From: an uncultured bacterium
GTDB lineage: Bacteria > Spirochaetota > Spirochaetia > Sphaerochaetales > Sphaerochaetaceae
DNA length: 9,409 nucleotides
Direction: 5' to 3'
Assembly (NCBI GenBank): GCA_905215015.1
Contig: CAJMOS010000112.1
Span: 1 to 9,409 of the forward strand
Made by a program: the position numbers and the translations under genes. The notes under the pieces were generated by a model. It ran no database searches. It worked only from the letters and a program-made list of their open reading frames with translations, and was not told the DNA's origin. The stretch's first letter is position 1. Each line of letters starts with the position of its first letter. Below are positions 1-7,502 of the stretch, in pieces.

Positions 1-988
1 GCAGGCCCAGTTCTTCCTGGCTGACCAGCAGATCAACAGCGTCTTGTCGACCAGGGTTGTTCGAATCAGGCAGGCAGCCGATGGTACCGAACAGATACGA
101 GGCGCTCATCGAAACCGACGGGTTATAGAGAAGATAGGAGTTCTCCACTTTGGTCTGGGCCACCTGCCGGCTCAGCAGCGCGATCTGCCAGTCAAGGCGA
201 TTGGCCAAGGCGTCGTCGATGGCGTACGCCTCTGACGGCGCCTCGACATCGGAGCCATCGTCCGCCACAGGCTCGATGTCGTCATCCGGGTCATAACCGG
301 CGAGCACGCGGAAAGCCGTCAGGCCGGAGGAAAGGTTCTTCTTGGCCTGCATGACCCCAAGCTCGTCGTTCTTCATGTCCACCTCGGAGAGCCGCATGTC
401 GAGTTCGGCGAGCGTGCCGGCATCGTACTTGCGTTTCTGCATCTCATAGACCGCGCGGGAGGTTTCCGCCATCTCCTGCTTGACCGACAGCACCGATTGC
501 AGCAATTGCACCTGGCTGTAGAGCACCCGGGCACCATGCCGCAACGAATCGAGTGTGTATGCCTCGGCGACCGACTGAACGGCCTTCCCTTCCTTGGCAA
601 GGCGGATATTGCCCGCGTTGGAGGGATCGTAGATGTTCCACTGAGCTCCGATGCCGACGGTCAGCTGGTTGTGCTTGCCATCATCCAGGTCGTCCTTCAC
701 CAACGGGTAGTAGGCGGCGATCTGCGGGTTGTCGTCCAGATAGTCGTCGCCAAGCTTGATGCTTGAGAACGACCGCTGGTAGCCAAGACTGACCCCAAGG
801 GTCGGAATGACGGTAGAGAGCGCCTTGCGTAGCGTGGCATCGGCCTGGCTGACCGCCACTTTGGCAAGCGCGAGATCCTTGTTGTTCTGCTGAACTGCGG
901 CAAGATATGCGTCCATCGACAGGGTTTTTGCCGACACCGCGCCCATGGCGCATGTCAGCGCCAAGAACGCGGCAATCCGTTTTCTCAT
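1..988 (-). CDS. TolC-family outer-membrane efflux factor, C-terminus cut by window edge
   Basis: This is the outer-membrane exit duct of the tripartite efflux system encoded here. The frame is open from the ATG at 988 through the left edge (329 codons visible; the family is usually about 420-480 aa). Residues 1-20 form a Sec signal peptide with a basic MRKR start, a hydrophobic core and a VSA cleavage site before Lys21. C13 is not in a lipobox, so no lipid anchor is expected. The first outer-membrane-efflux repeat follows: helix 25-60, a beta-strand segment with Q116-W-N-I-Y120, and a long helix containing the typical K187-Y-D-A-G191 motif. An acidic linker (about 234-259) leads into the second repeat, whose beta-strand begins near 289. 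The start overlaps the RND stop codon as ATGA and has a strong AAGGAGG site 7 nt upstream, so translation is probably coupled. The family call is firm; the substrate cannot be read from it. Confidence 0.93.
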   Translation of the reverse strand, partial: MRKRIAAFLALTCAMGAVSAKTLSMDAYLAAVQQNNKDLALAKVAVSQADATLRKALSTVIPTLGVSLGYQRSFSSIKLGDDYLDDNPQIAAYYPLVKDDLDDGKHNQLTVGIGAQWNIYDPSNAGNIRLAKEGKAVQSVAEAYTLDSLRHGARVLYSQVQLLQSVLSVKQEMAETSRAVYEMQKRKYDAGTLAELDMRLSEVDMKNDELGVMQAKKNLSSGLTAFRVLAGYDPDDDIEPVADDGSDVEAPSEAYAIDDALANRLDWQIALLSRQVAQTKVENSYLLYNPSVSMSASYLFGTIGCLPDSNNPGRQDAVDLLVSQEELGL

Positions 989-3900
989 TTCTTTGCCTCC
1001 TTGGCTTGTGCCTTGCGGGCCCGTGTGGTGTGCATGCGCATGCGCTCCATGGCCGGAATGACATACAGCGTCAGCACCGTGGAGGAGATGATGCCCCCGA
1101 CGATGATGACGCCCATCGGGATACGCATCTCCGCTCCGGCATCTCCGATGCCCATCGCCATCGGGAGCATGCCGAGCACGATGGCCAGGTTGCTCATGAT
1201 GACGGCACGGAACTTCACGTCACACGACGCACTCATGGCTTGGACCGGTTCCATACCCGCCGTGCGGTTCTGGTTGTACTGGTCCAGGATCAGGATTCCG
1301 TTGTTGACGACGATGCCGACCAGCATGATGATGCCGACCATCGCCACGATGTTCACCGTCACGCCGGTAATCCGGACACTCAGGATGACACCGATGATGG
1401 AAAGCGGGATTGTCATCAGAATGAAAAGCGGCTGCACGATATTCTCCAACGTGGCGGCAAGCAGCATATAGACCAGGATGACGGCGAGGACGAAGGCGAA
1501 AACGATTCCCCGGACGGTACTGTCCATGATCTTGGAGATGTTCGCCATCTGCAACGTGACGTCCGCGGGCTTGTCCATCGCGTTGATGGTCTTGATTGCC
1601 TGCGACTGCAAAGTACCGAGCGCATAACCGGAGAGGACGTCAGCCGTGATTTCCACGGTACGTTTCTTGTCCGAGCGCAGGATCATGTTGGTACCGGTGC
1701 CGAACTCCACTGTGGCGTATTTCTCCAGCGGATAGGTGCCGCGCGGAGTCACGACCGGGATGGTGCGCACATCTTCGACATTTTGCATGGAAGTGCCTGC
1801 AAGCTCGACACGGATGTCGTACTCGATGTTGTTCTCCTTGTAGGTGGTCAGCTGCAAGCCGTCCACCGCACCACGCAGGGCCATCGCCAGGTCGTAGACG
1901 GTCACGCCGTCCGCAGAAAGCGCCTTGCGGTCCGGAGTGACATCCAGCTCGCGCTTGCCGGCCTTGGAGCTTAACGTGATGTTGCTGAGGCCGGGAATCT
2001 TCTCCAACTCGGCTTTGGCGCGCCCGGCGGTCTCGTTGAGGGTGTCCAGGTTGTCGCCGGCAAGGAACAGGTCGAGTCCCATCGATACGCCACTGATCGT
2101 CATGTCCGATAGCGAGGAGACGCTGATGTCCGCACCAGGGATGCCAGCCAGCTCGTCAGTGTATTCCTGGGCCAGCTGCATCGTGCTCTTGTCACGCTCG
2201 GCCTTGTCGACAAGGTAGACCGTCATCATGCCGACGGAGACATCGACGTTGGTCATGCCTTGGTTGCCGACCACCGTCTCGATCTTCCGCACCTCGCTCC
2301 TTGGGCCAAGGCGGTCCTCGATCTGGCGGAACACCTTGGTAGTGGCTTCGAGGTCGTTGCCTTGGGGCAAACTGACATTGATGCCGATTTTGCCGCTGTC
2401 GGTCTTCGGCATGAGCTCATAGCCCATGCCACGGGCGGAGTCGAGCGTGAAGACGAACGCCACGACAGAGGCGGCGATCACCAGCAGGCTCGTGGCCTTA
2501 TGGCTCACCACGGCACGCAACGTCGCCGTGTAGCCCTTCTGGATGACACCAAAGGCCTTGTCGAACGCACGGCCGAACAAGCCGGGCTTGCCCGGTTGCT
2601 CCGGCAGGATGCGGCTTGCCATCATCGGCGTCAACGTGAAGGAGACCACGATGGAGAAGATGGTCGCATAGATGATCGTGTAGGAAAGCTGCATGAGCAC
2701 CGGCGCCACCGCGTTGTCGAGAGCCGTACCAAGCGGGAAGAATACGGCGATATTGGTCAGCGTCGAGGCGAACACGGCAGTAATCACCGCCTTTGTGCCC
2801 TTTGCCGCTGCCGAGACTCGGTCAAGGCCTTTGGCCTTGAAGCTGGAAATGCTCTCCAATACGACGATGGAGTTCGCGACAAGTGTTCCCGTGGAGCTTG
2901 TAATGCCCATCAGCGTGACGAGGTTCAGGTTGAAGCCGGAAAGCTTCATGCAGAAGAAGGTGCAGATGATGGAGAACGGCATGGCCAAGGCGACGATGAG
3001 CGTCTGGCGCCAGTCATGCAGGAAGAGCAGGATGACAAGTCCGGTCAGAAGGACGCTCATGTAGACATTGGATAGCGTATCGTTCACGGAATTCCGGACA
3101 TAGGTCTTGTCCTCGTGGATCACGTCGAACGAAACATGGCCGTCCGAATCCTGCTCGAGCTCGCCGAGGGCTTCGGTGACGCCATCGACAACGTCCACCG
3201 TATTGCCGCTGGGGTTCTTGATGACCTGGATCACGATGACATCGTCGTCGCGGGTGCCTTTGGTGTTGTCAAGCAACGAGGTGCGGTTGCGCACCTTCTT
3301 CGATGTATCCTTGACCTCCGCCAGCTGGTGGAGCTTGAAGATGCCGTCTTTCGTCGGGATGTCCAGGTCCCTGAGATCATCCAGCGTAGGATACGTGCCC
3401 TTCAGCTGGACCGGTACGTCGCGATTCCCGGTGGAAAGGTTGCCGCCAGGCAGGTCCATATTGGCCCTGGCCACGATGCCGGCAATCTGGGTCAGGCTCG
3501 TACCATGCTCGTATACAGCCGTAGGGTTGACCTGTACCTGGATTTCACGTTCCTTGCCTCCGCTGATGGTGATGCTGCCGACACCGGAAATACGGGACAG
3601 GCGCTGGCTTACGTCCTCGCTGGCGTACTGGTAGAGCGCGGTCGGCTCCAGATCGCCTTTGACTACGATGTCCATGACCGGCGACATGCTCGCCACATCC
3701 ATCTTGGTGATGACCGGCTTTTGGGCATCGTCCGGCAAATCGGCCTGAATGGCCTCGACCTTTTCCTTCACCTCCTGGAGCGCGACATTCTCATCCTTGT
3801 TCTGCTTGAACTGGATGACGACAAGGGAGGCCGAGTCCATCGAGTAAGATTGGATGGCGTCCAGGTCGCTGATGGCGGAAACCTGGTCCTCCACTTTCTT

Positions 3901-4092
3901 GGTGATCTGGTTCTCAATGACCTCGGGGCTTGCGCCGGCATAGATGGTCTGTACCGTGACATACGGAGTCTTGACGGTCGGCAGCAGGCTGAGGGACATC
4001 TGTTTGTAAGCGATGACGCCAAACAGCATCAGCGCGATGAGCACCATGCTGACCAGGACGGGCCGCTTGATTGAAGTATCTACGATATCCAT
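985..4092 (-). CDS. RND-family efflux permease (AcrB/HAE1-like) with atypical proton-relay residues
   Basis: Inner-membrane pump subunit of the tripartite exporter. Its 1035 aa match the family length of about 1020-1050. The N-terminus shows the family start, a cytoplasmic IKRP segment before TM1 (about 11-29). A large periplasmic porter domain follows (about 30-340, with the ASPEVIE and DLPDDAQKP family motifs), then a TM2-TM6 bundle (about 342-490), a second TM7-led half with its porter loop (about 535-860) and TM8-TM12 (about 862-1015). TM4 aligns without gaps to AcrB from the GF-LN stretch onward, but the essential AcrB Asp407-Asp408 pair is Ala406-Asn407 here. The TM10 Lys940 equivalent is Asn930, and the Thr978 equivalent is probably Ser967. 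The frame is intact throughout, so this is not simple decay. GGAG lies 6 nt before the ATG. The gene sits 12 bp after the fusion-protein gene and overlaps the outer-membrane-factor start. Drug, dye, bile-salt or lipid export are all possible. Confidence 0.95.
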   Translation of the reverse strand: MDIVDTSIKRPVLVSMVLIALMLFGVIAYKQMSLSLLPTVKTPYVTVQTIYAGASPEVIENQITKKVEDQVSAISDLDAIQSYSMDSASLVVIQFKQNKDENVALQEVKEKVEAIQADLPDDAQKPVITKMDVASMSPVMDIVVKGDLEPTALYQYASEDVSQRLSRISGVGSITISGGKEREIQVQVNPTAVYEHGTSLTQIAGIVARANMDLPGGNLSTGNRDVPVQLKGTYPTLDDLRDLDIPTKDGIFKLHQLAEVKDTSKKVRNRTSLLDNTKGTRDDDVIVIQVIKNPSGNTVDVVDGVTEALGELEQDSDGHVSFDVIHEDKTYVRNSVNDTLSNVYMSVLLTGLVILLFLHDWRQTLIVALAMPFSIICTFFCMKLSGFNLNLVTLMGITSSTGTLVANSIVVLESISSFKAKGLDRVSAAAKGTKAVITAVFASTLTNIAVFFPLGTALDNAVAPVLMQLSYTIIYATIFSIVVSFTLTPMMASRILPEQPGKPGLFGRAFDKAFGVIQKGYTATLRAVVSHKATSLLVIAASVVAFVFTLDSARGMGYELMPKTDSGKIGINVSLPQGNDLEATTKVFRQIEDRLGPRSEVRKIETVVGNQGMTNVDVSVGMMTVYLVDKAERDKSTMQLAQEYTDELAGIPGADISVSSLSDMTISGVSMGLDLFLAGDNLDTLNETAGRAKAELEKIPGLSNITLSSKAGKRELDVTPDRKALSADGVTVYDLAMALRGAVDGLQLTTYKENNIEYDIRVELAGTSMQNVEDVRTIPVVTPRGTYPLEKYATVEFGTGTNMILRSDKKRTVEITADVLSGYALGTLQSQAIKTINAMDKPADVTLQMANISKIMDSTVRGIVFAFVLAVILVYMLLAATLENIVQPLFILMTIPLSIIGVILSVRITGVTVNIVAMVGIIMLVGIVVNNGILILDQYNQNRTAGMEPVQAMSASCDVKFRAVIMSNLAIVLGMLPMAMGIGDAGAEMRIPMGVIIVGGIISSTVLTLYVIPAMERMRMHTTRARKAQAKEAKK
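996..1002 (-). promoter_or_regulatory. Shine-Dalgarno site of the outer-membrane factor gene
   Basis: AAGGAGG on the minus strand, 7 nt before the ATG at 988. It lies inside the last codons of the RND gene. Together with the ATGA stop/start overlap at 985-988 it fixes the start of the outer-membrane factor and points to translational coupling. Confidence 0.85.
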
Positions 4093-4104
4093 GGGTTTCT
4101 CCGT

Positions 4105-5148
4105 TTACCGGACGGTCTGGACCTTGTCGCCGTCGTTGATTCTGCCGGTTCCATCAGTCACAAGAGTATCGCCCGTTTCGAGGCCGGACAGGACTTCGTT
4201 TCTCATGTTTTCTTCCCGGCCAAGCGTAAGGTTCCTGCGGACGGCCCTGTCGCCCTCCACGACAAACGCATATGGCGTGCCGTCCGTATCGACAGCATAT
4301 TCGCCCTGCTTCACCACGACTGCAGCCGCATTCCCATAGCTCACGACGGTGAGGTCGACCTGCATGCCATCGGAGAGCAAGGGGGATTGTCCGGGAAAGC
4401 GCGCCTTGCATTTGAAGGAACGGGTCATGGCATCCACCGAAAGAGAGATGTCGCTCACTTGGCCTTCCTGTGGTCCATCGGCAGTCTGGATGACCGCCTT
4501 GTCGCCAATCTCGATCAGTCCGCGCTCGGCCGGCAGGAGCGGAAACACCGCCTCGTAGCCCTCGTCTCCAGTTATGGTGAAAAGAAGGTCTCCCTGGTTC
4601 ACGCCCGCACCAGAGCGTGCATCCATGCGGACGACGGTGCCGGCAATCGGACTTTTCACGAAAAGCATGTCCTCAAGCTGGCGGAGCTTCTGCCTGGCTA
4701 TCGCAAGCTGGGTGGAAGCGTTGTCGTAGTCCTGCTGGGAGACGCCGTCCTGTTCATGCAGAGCGCTGATGCGTCTGAACGATTGCTCCGCATTGTCGAC
4801 GGAGAGCTTGGCCTGCAGATAGTTCGCATCGTCATCGGAAAAACGGACCAGCACCTGGTCCTTCTCCACGTGGTCTCCCACCTTTCCTTCCACGGCACGC
4901 ACGACATCATGCATCTTGGAGCGTTCGGTCGCCGTCGAGACAGCCTGGTAGGTTGCCGGGAACTTCAGGGAAACGGAGAACGGCTCAGCGGAAACCGTCC
5001 GTACCGTCACCGGAGTCCCTTTCTCCGCATGGATCATCTCCATGCTTTTCGCATCTTTGGATGCAACATCCGCAGACTTCTTGCATCCGGTGACGGCCAA
5101 GACCGCCACGCATGCCATGACCATCATGGGTTTTCTCGTGTTTTTCAT
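4105..5148 (-). CDS. RND efflux periplasmic adaptor (membrane fusion lipoprotein)
   Basis: This 347-aa adaptor links the RND pump to the TolC-type duct. I chose the ATG at 5148 because it gives a clean lipoprotein signal: MKNTRKP, a hydrophobic core, then the lipobox VTGC with the lipidated Cys at residue 22. A longer reading from a TTG at 5190 would put an odd hydrophobic stretch before this signal. No clear Shine-Dalgarno precedes 5148, so the start is slightly uncertain. Domains in order: the first half of the lipoyl/barrel-sandwich hybrid (about 75-105, containing VEGKVGDHVEKDQVLV), a helical hairpin (about 105-150), the second lipoyl half (SPIAGTVVRMDARSGAGVNQGD), a beta-barrel (about 195-270) and a membrane-proximal domain (about 275-347). 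It is the first gene of the operon, divergent from the TetR gene and presumably repressed by its product. Confidence 0.94.
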   Translation of the reverse strand: MKNTRKPMMVMACVAVLAVTGCKKSADVASKDAKSMEMIHAEKGTPVTVRTVSAEPFSVSLKFPATYQAVSTATERSKMHDVVRAVEGKVGDHVEKDQVLVRFSDDDANYLQAKLSVDNAEQSFRRISALHEQDGVSQQDYDNASTQLAIARQKLRQLEDMLFVKSPIAGTVVRMDARSGAGVNQGDLLFTITGDEGYEAVFPLLPAERGLIEIGDKAVIQTADGPQEGQVSDISLSVDAMTRSFKCKARFPGQSPLLSDGMQVDLTVVSYGNAAAVVVKQGEYAVDTDGTPYAFVVEGDRAVRRNLTLGREENMRNEVLSGLETGDTLVTDGTGRINDGDKVQTVR

Positions 5149-5236
5149 AATGCAAACAAAGTAGGAAAGCACGGACTTGACGAATACCAACAGAACGGTT
5201 CACCCTGTGGAAAAATCCACAAAGCGAGGTATTTTG
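5149..5236. promoter_or_regulatory. Divergent control region between efflux operon and TetR-family regulator
   Basis: These 88 bp separate the start codons of the fusion-protein gene (minus) and the TetR gene (plus), so both promoters must lie here or overlap the coding ends. A TTGACG hexamer at 5177-5182 resembles a plus-strand -35 box, but I see no good -10 at normal spacing, so I do not assign promoter boxes. The region holds the palindrome at 5206-5221 and a short GAAC-N-GTTC repeat at 5193-5201. Confidence 0.6.
5206..5221. promoter_or_regulatory. Candidate TetR-family operator palindrome
   Basis: TGTGGA-AAAA-TCCACA is a perfect inverted repeat with 6-bp arms and a 4-bp centre. It lies immediately before the TetR Shine-Dalgarno (GAGG at 5226-5229) and between the two divergent genes. 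TetR-family dimers commonly bind short palindromes in such positions and repress both directions. That this one is the binding site is inference; it could also form a small hairpin in the regulator's leader RNA. Confidence 0.45.
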
Positions 5237-5818
5237 ATGAAAAATGACCGCAGACTCAGAAAAACAAAATGCGCCATTCAGGAGGCGTTCTTGTCGTTGC
5301 TGATGGAAAAAGAGTTCAACGACATCACGATTACCGAACTGGCGAAACGGGCCGACATCGACCGGAAGACCTTCTATGCCCACTATGCCTCGCTTGGCGA
5401 CATCGTCGACGACATCAAGGCCGGTTTCCTTGAGGAAATCTCCCGTTTGATTTCCAGTGACCTGAATGCGTTCACCATCCAGAACTTTTTCAGGTACCTG
5501 AACGAATTCCACAACCAGCATGAGAAGCTGATGTACGTCATCATCCACCGCGTCTCGATGCATCCGTTCATCGACAGCATCAAGGATGCGGTGTACAGGC
5601 TGATAATCGAACGGTTCCGCCAGAAACCCATTCCGAACATCAGCGAGCAGGAATTCTCCGCCATCACCATCTACGTCGTTGGCGGCATGGAGAACCTGTA
5701 CACCGCTTGGGCGAAGACTGGAAGGAAGGCCCAGTTCCCGCAATTGCAGCAGATGACCGAACGATTGGTCCGGCAGAACATCGGCGACTTGCTGGATTGG
5801 GACGGCAACCCCCAGTAG
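5237..5818 (+). CDS. TetR/AcrR-family transcriptional regulator
   Basis: A 193-aa DNA-binding regulator, probably the local repressor of the efflux operon and of itself. The ATG at 5237 has GAGG at a 7-nt spacing and yields the usual basic N-terminus; an upstream TTG at 5177 is less likely. The HTH is clear: helix 1 at about 9-25, then ITITELAKRADIDRKTFYAHY at residues 30-50, with Y47-x-H49-Y50 forming the family's helix-3/4 signature. The remainder (about 60-193) is a helical ligand/dimer domain of the kind seen in Firmicute-style TetR proteins with a TetR_C_7/8-type C-terminus. This includes a W-x-K-x-G-R-K stretch around 158-164 (weak call). The ligand is unknown and is presumably a substrate of the pump. 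The gene is divergent from the fusion-protein gene and convergent with the MATE gene, 57 bp away. Confidence 0.93.
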   Translation: MKNDRRLRKTKCAIQEAFLSLLMEKEFNDITITELAKRADIDRKTFYAHYASLGDIVDDIKAGFLEEISRLISSDLNAFTIQNFFRYLNEFHNQHEKLMYVIIHRVSMHPFIDSIKDAVYRLIIERFRQKPIPNISEQEFSAITIYVVGGMENLYTAWAKTGRKAQFPQLQQMTERLVRQNIGDLLDWDGNPQ

Positions 5819-5875
5819 CGCCCATATCGTCCATTGCAGACACCTCGGAAGGGTTGCAGAGGACGCGATTTCCGC

Positions 5876-7231
5876 TCAAACGCGTGCGACGGCCTCTTTG
5901 CCGCTCCTCGACCACTTGCGGACAAAGTACACCACTTCAATCACACAGGTCGCCATCCACCCCACGGGATATCCGAAGCCGACGACCAGAGGGGTGTTGG
6001 CGATAAACCGGGTAACGAAAAACAGATACGTCTGCCGGATCGCCACGAAACCGACCAGCATGATGACCATCGGGCCGAGCGAATCGCCCCGGCCGCGGAG
6101 GGCTGCCGCAAGCACGTGGTTGATATCGTTGAACATCAAAAAGAAGCTGTTCACCCTGAGGAAAGCCGTACCATAGCGGATGACCTGCTCGTCCTGGGAG
6201 AAGAGCCGTACGGCAGACGGGGCGAACACCCAGATCAGCGTCGCGATTACCGCAACGACAGAGACGGACATCCCCATGGCGGTCCAGGTCCCCCTGTTGA
6301 CCCGTCCGGTATTGCCCGCCCCGTCGTTCTGCCCGACGAACGTCGTCGCCGCCATGGCCATGCTCTGGACCGGCAGGAAGATGAACGAGTCCACCTTGTT
6401 GTAGCTGCCCCAGCCAGCCATGCAGACCGAGCCGAAATGGTTGATGTAGCCCTGCACGAAGATATTGGAGAACGCGGTGAGCACGGATTGGATGCCGTTG
6501 GGCAGGCCGAGCAGCATGACCTTGCGGAAAGAAGCCGGATCAATGCGCATGTCGCTCCAGGTAAAGCGGTAGACCGCAGTGGTATGGAGAAGCAGGAACA
6601 TGATCATTGCCGCAGAGCATGCCTGGGAGATGATCGTGGCATAGGCGACGCCGGCGATCCCGAGGTGAAAGACAAGCACGAACAGCAGGTCAAGGAAGAT
6701 GTTCAGGATGCTTGTAACAATGAGATAGACCAACGGCCTTCGGGAATCCCCTACGGCACGCAGGATCGCGCTGCCGATGTTGTAGACCAGCAAGCCGGAG
6801 ATTCCCGCGAAATAAATGACCAGATAGGTAGTCGCCTCGTCGAACACGTCCGATGGCGTGTCCATCAGCCTGAGCATCGTCTTGACCCCTGCCATTCCCA
6901 CCACGGTGAACAAGGCGCATGCGATGAAGGTCGTCGTCATGACGGTTTCCAGGGTCGTATGGAGGTCTTTCCCGTTTCCCGCGCCAAAGGCGTTGCTGAT
7001 AGCCACTCCCGCCCCGACGGAAAACCCATTGAAGAAAAAGACCGCCAAGTTCACCACCATCGTGGTCGCTCCAATGGCGGCGAGCGCCTCGGTTCCCACG
7101 AAGTTGCCTACGACGATGGAATCGACCGTGTTGTACAGCATCTGGAAAATGTTGCCGAACATCAACGGTATGGCGAACGAAATCAACTGGCGGGCAATCG
7201 GCCCGCGCGTCATATCCTGGGTCTCTTGCAT
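5876..7231 (-). CDS. MATE-family multidrug/cation antiporter
   Basis: Inner-membrane secondary exporter, 451 aa from the chosen ATG; the family is usually about 440-470. The opening M-T-R-G-P-I-A-R-Q-L followed by I-P-L-M-F-G-N and Q-M-L-Y-N-T-V-D-S-I-V-V-G-N-F-V-G is the hallmark N-terminal segment of NorM/DinF-type MATE proteins. N-A-F-G-A-G-N marks TM3 of the first bundle. About twelve hydrophobic segments follow, with a second-half R-G-x-G-D-S motif. The start is uncertain: ATGs at 7246, 7231 and 7213 and a TTG at 7282 are all in frame, and none has a well-spaced Shine-Dalgarno. I prefer 7231 for length and the family N-terminus. The gene is convergent with the TetR gene and divergent from the exported-protein gene, so it is a separate transcription unit. 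No drug specificity can be inferred. Confidence 0.93.
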   Translation of the reverse strand: MQETQDMTRGPIARQLISFAIPLMFGNIFQMLYNTVDSIVVGNFVGTEALAAIGATTMVVNLAVFFFNGFSVGAGVAISNAFGAGNGKDLHTTLETVMTTTFIACALFTVVGMAGVKTMLRLMDTPSDVFDEATTYLVIYFAGISGLLVYNIGSAILRAVGDSRRPLVYLIVTSILNIFLDLLFVLVFHLGIAGVAYATIISQACSAAMIMFLLLHTTAVYRFTWSDMRIDPASFRKVMLLGLPNGIQSVLTAFSNIFVQGYINHFGSVCMAGWGSYNKVDSFIFLPVQSMAMAATTFVGQNDGAGNTGRVNRGTWTAMGMSVSVVAVIATLIWVFAPSAVRLFSQDEQVIRYGTAFLRVNSFFLMFNDINHVLAAALRGRGDSLGPMVIMLVGFVAIRQTYLFFVTRFIANTPLVVGFGYPVGWMATCVIEVVYFVRKWSRSGKEAVARV

Positions 7232-7389
7232 CTCTCGAACACGCATGCCTTTCTGTATCGTACTTTCCGGCCTTTTCTGCAAGACCTTGATTCAGGATTG
7301 GCGGCTGATGAACGACCAATTGCAAAAACCATGCCGCTGTATCACGCACCGTTTTCCCATGGTCATGTTCCCCCAGCTCGAGAATCCGT

Positions 7390-7413
7390 ATCAGCAACTA
7401 TTTCGTTGCGGAT
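7390..7413. repeat. Imperfect inverted repeat upstream of the MATE gene and the exported-protein gene
   Basis: ATC-a-GCAAC, a six-base centre TATTTC, then GTTGC-g-GAT: eight of nine positions pair. It lies in the 271-bp gene-free stretch between two divergent genes, so it may be a regulator site or an RNA hairpin. No T-tract follows on either side that would make it a standard terminator. Confidence 0.4.
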
Positions 7414-7429
7414 TACCACCATATTGCAT

Positions 7430-7490
7430 AATTGACAATTCCATCGACTGAGGGTAATGCTATACAGGAAATATATAACTAAAATATACT
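7430..7490 (+). promoter_or_regulatory. Probable promoter region of the exported-protein gene
   Basis: The stretch is markedly AT-richer than its surroundings. A perfect TTGACA sits at 7432-7437 inside an AATTG-A-CAATT palindrome (7430-7440), and an extended -10-like TGCTATACA lies at 7458-7466. The 23-bp gap between them is too long for a normal pair, so the extended -10 may work alone. TATAAC (7474-7479) and TATACT (7485-7490) are other -10-like boxes. The palindrome could be an operator; on the minus strand it also gives TTGTCA facing the MATE gene. Confidence 0.42.
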
Positions 7491-7495
7491 GGGAG
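7491..7495 (+). promoter_or_regulatory. Shine-Dalgarno site of the exported-protein gene
   Basis: GGGAG at a 7-nt spacing before the ATG at 7503; it fixes the start of the exported protein just ahead of a well-formed signal peptide. Confidence 0.8.
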
Positions 7496-7502
7496 AAATT
7501 CC

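Noticed and set aside
907..1974. 355-codon plus-strand open frame (and similar ones at 2260-3075, 3115-4074 and 4387-5247)
   Set aside because: All lie antisense to the efflux operon, with His/Asp/Arg-rich compositions and no family features.
5149..5190. Upstream TTG start (5190) for the fusion-protein gene
   Set aside because: It would add 14 residues with a hydrophobic stretch before the lipoprotein signal. The internal ATG at 5148 gives a normal signal with Cys at 22, although the TTG does have an AGGGTG-like sequence upstream.
5819..5875. TTGCAGA repeated twice (5834-5840 and 5854-5860) in the gap between the TetR and MATE genes
   Set aside because: A 7-bp direct repeat in a 57-bp gap is easily chance. 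I also saw no hairpin there that would serve as a bidirectional terminator.
5834..7435. 533-codon plus-strand open frame opposite the MATE gene
   Set aside because: It is antisense to a clear MATE family protein and its product is full of His, Asp, Arg and Gln with no domain, as expected for a shadow of GC-rich codon use.
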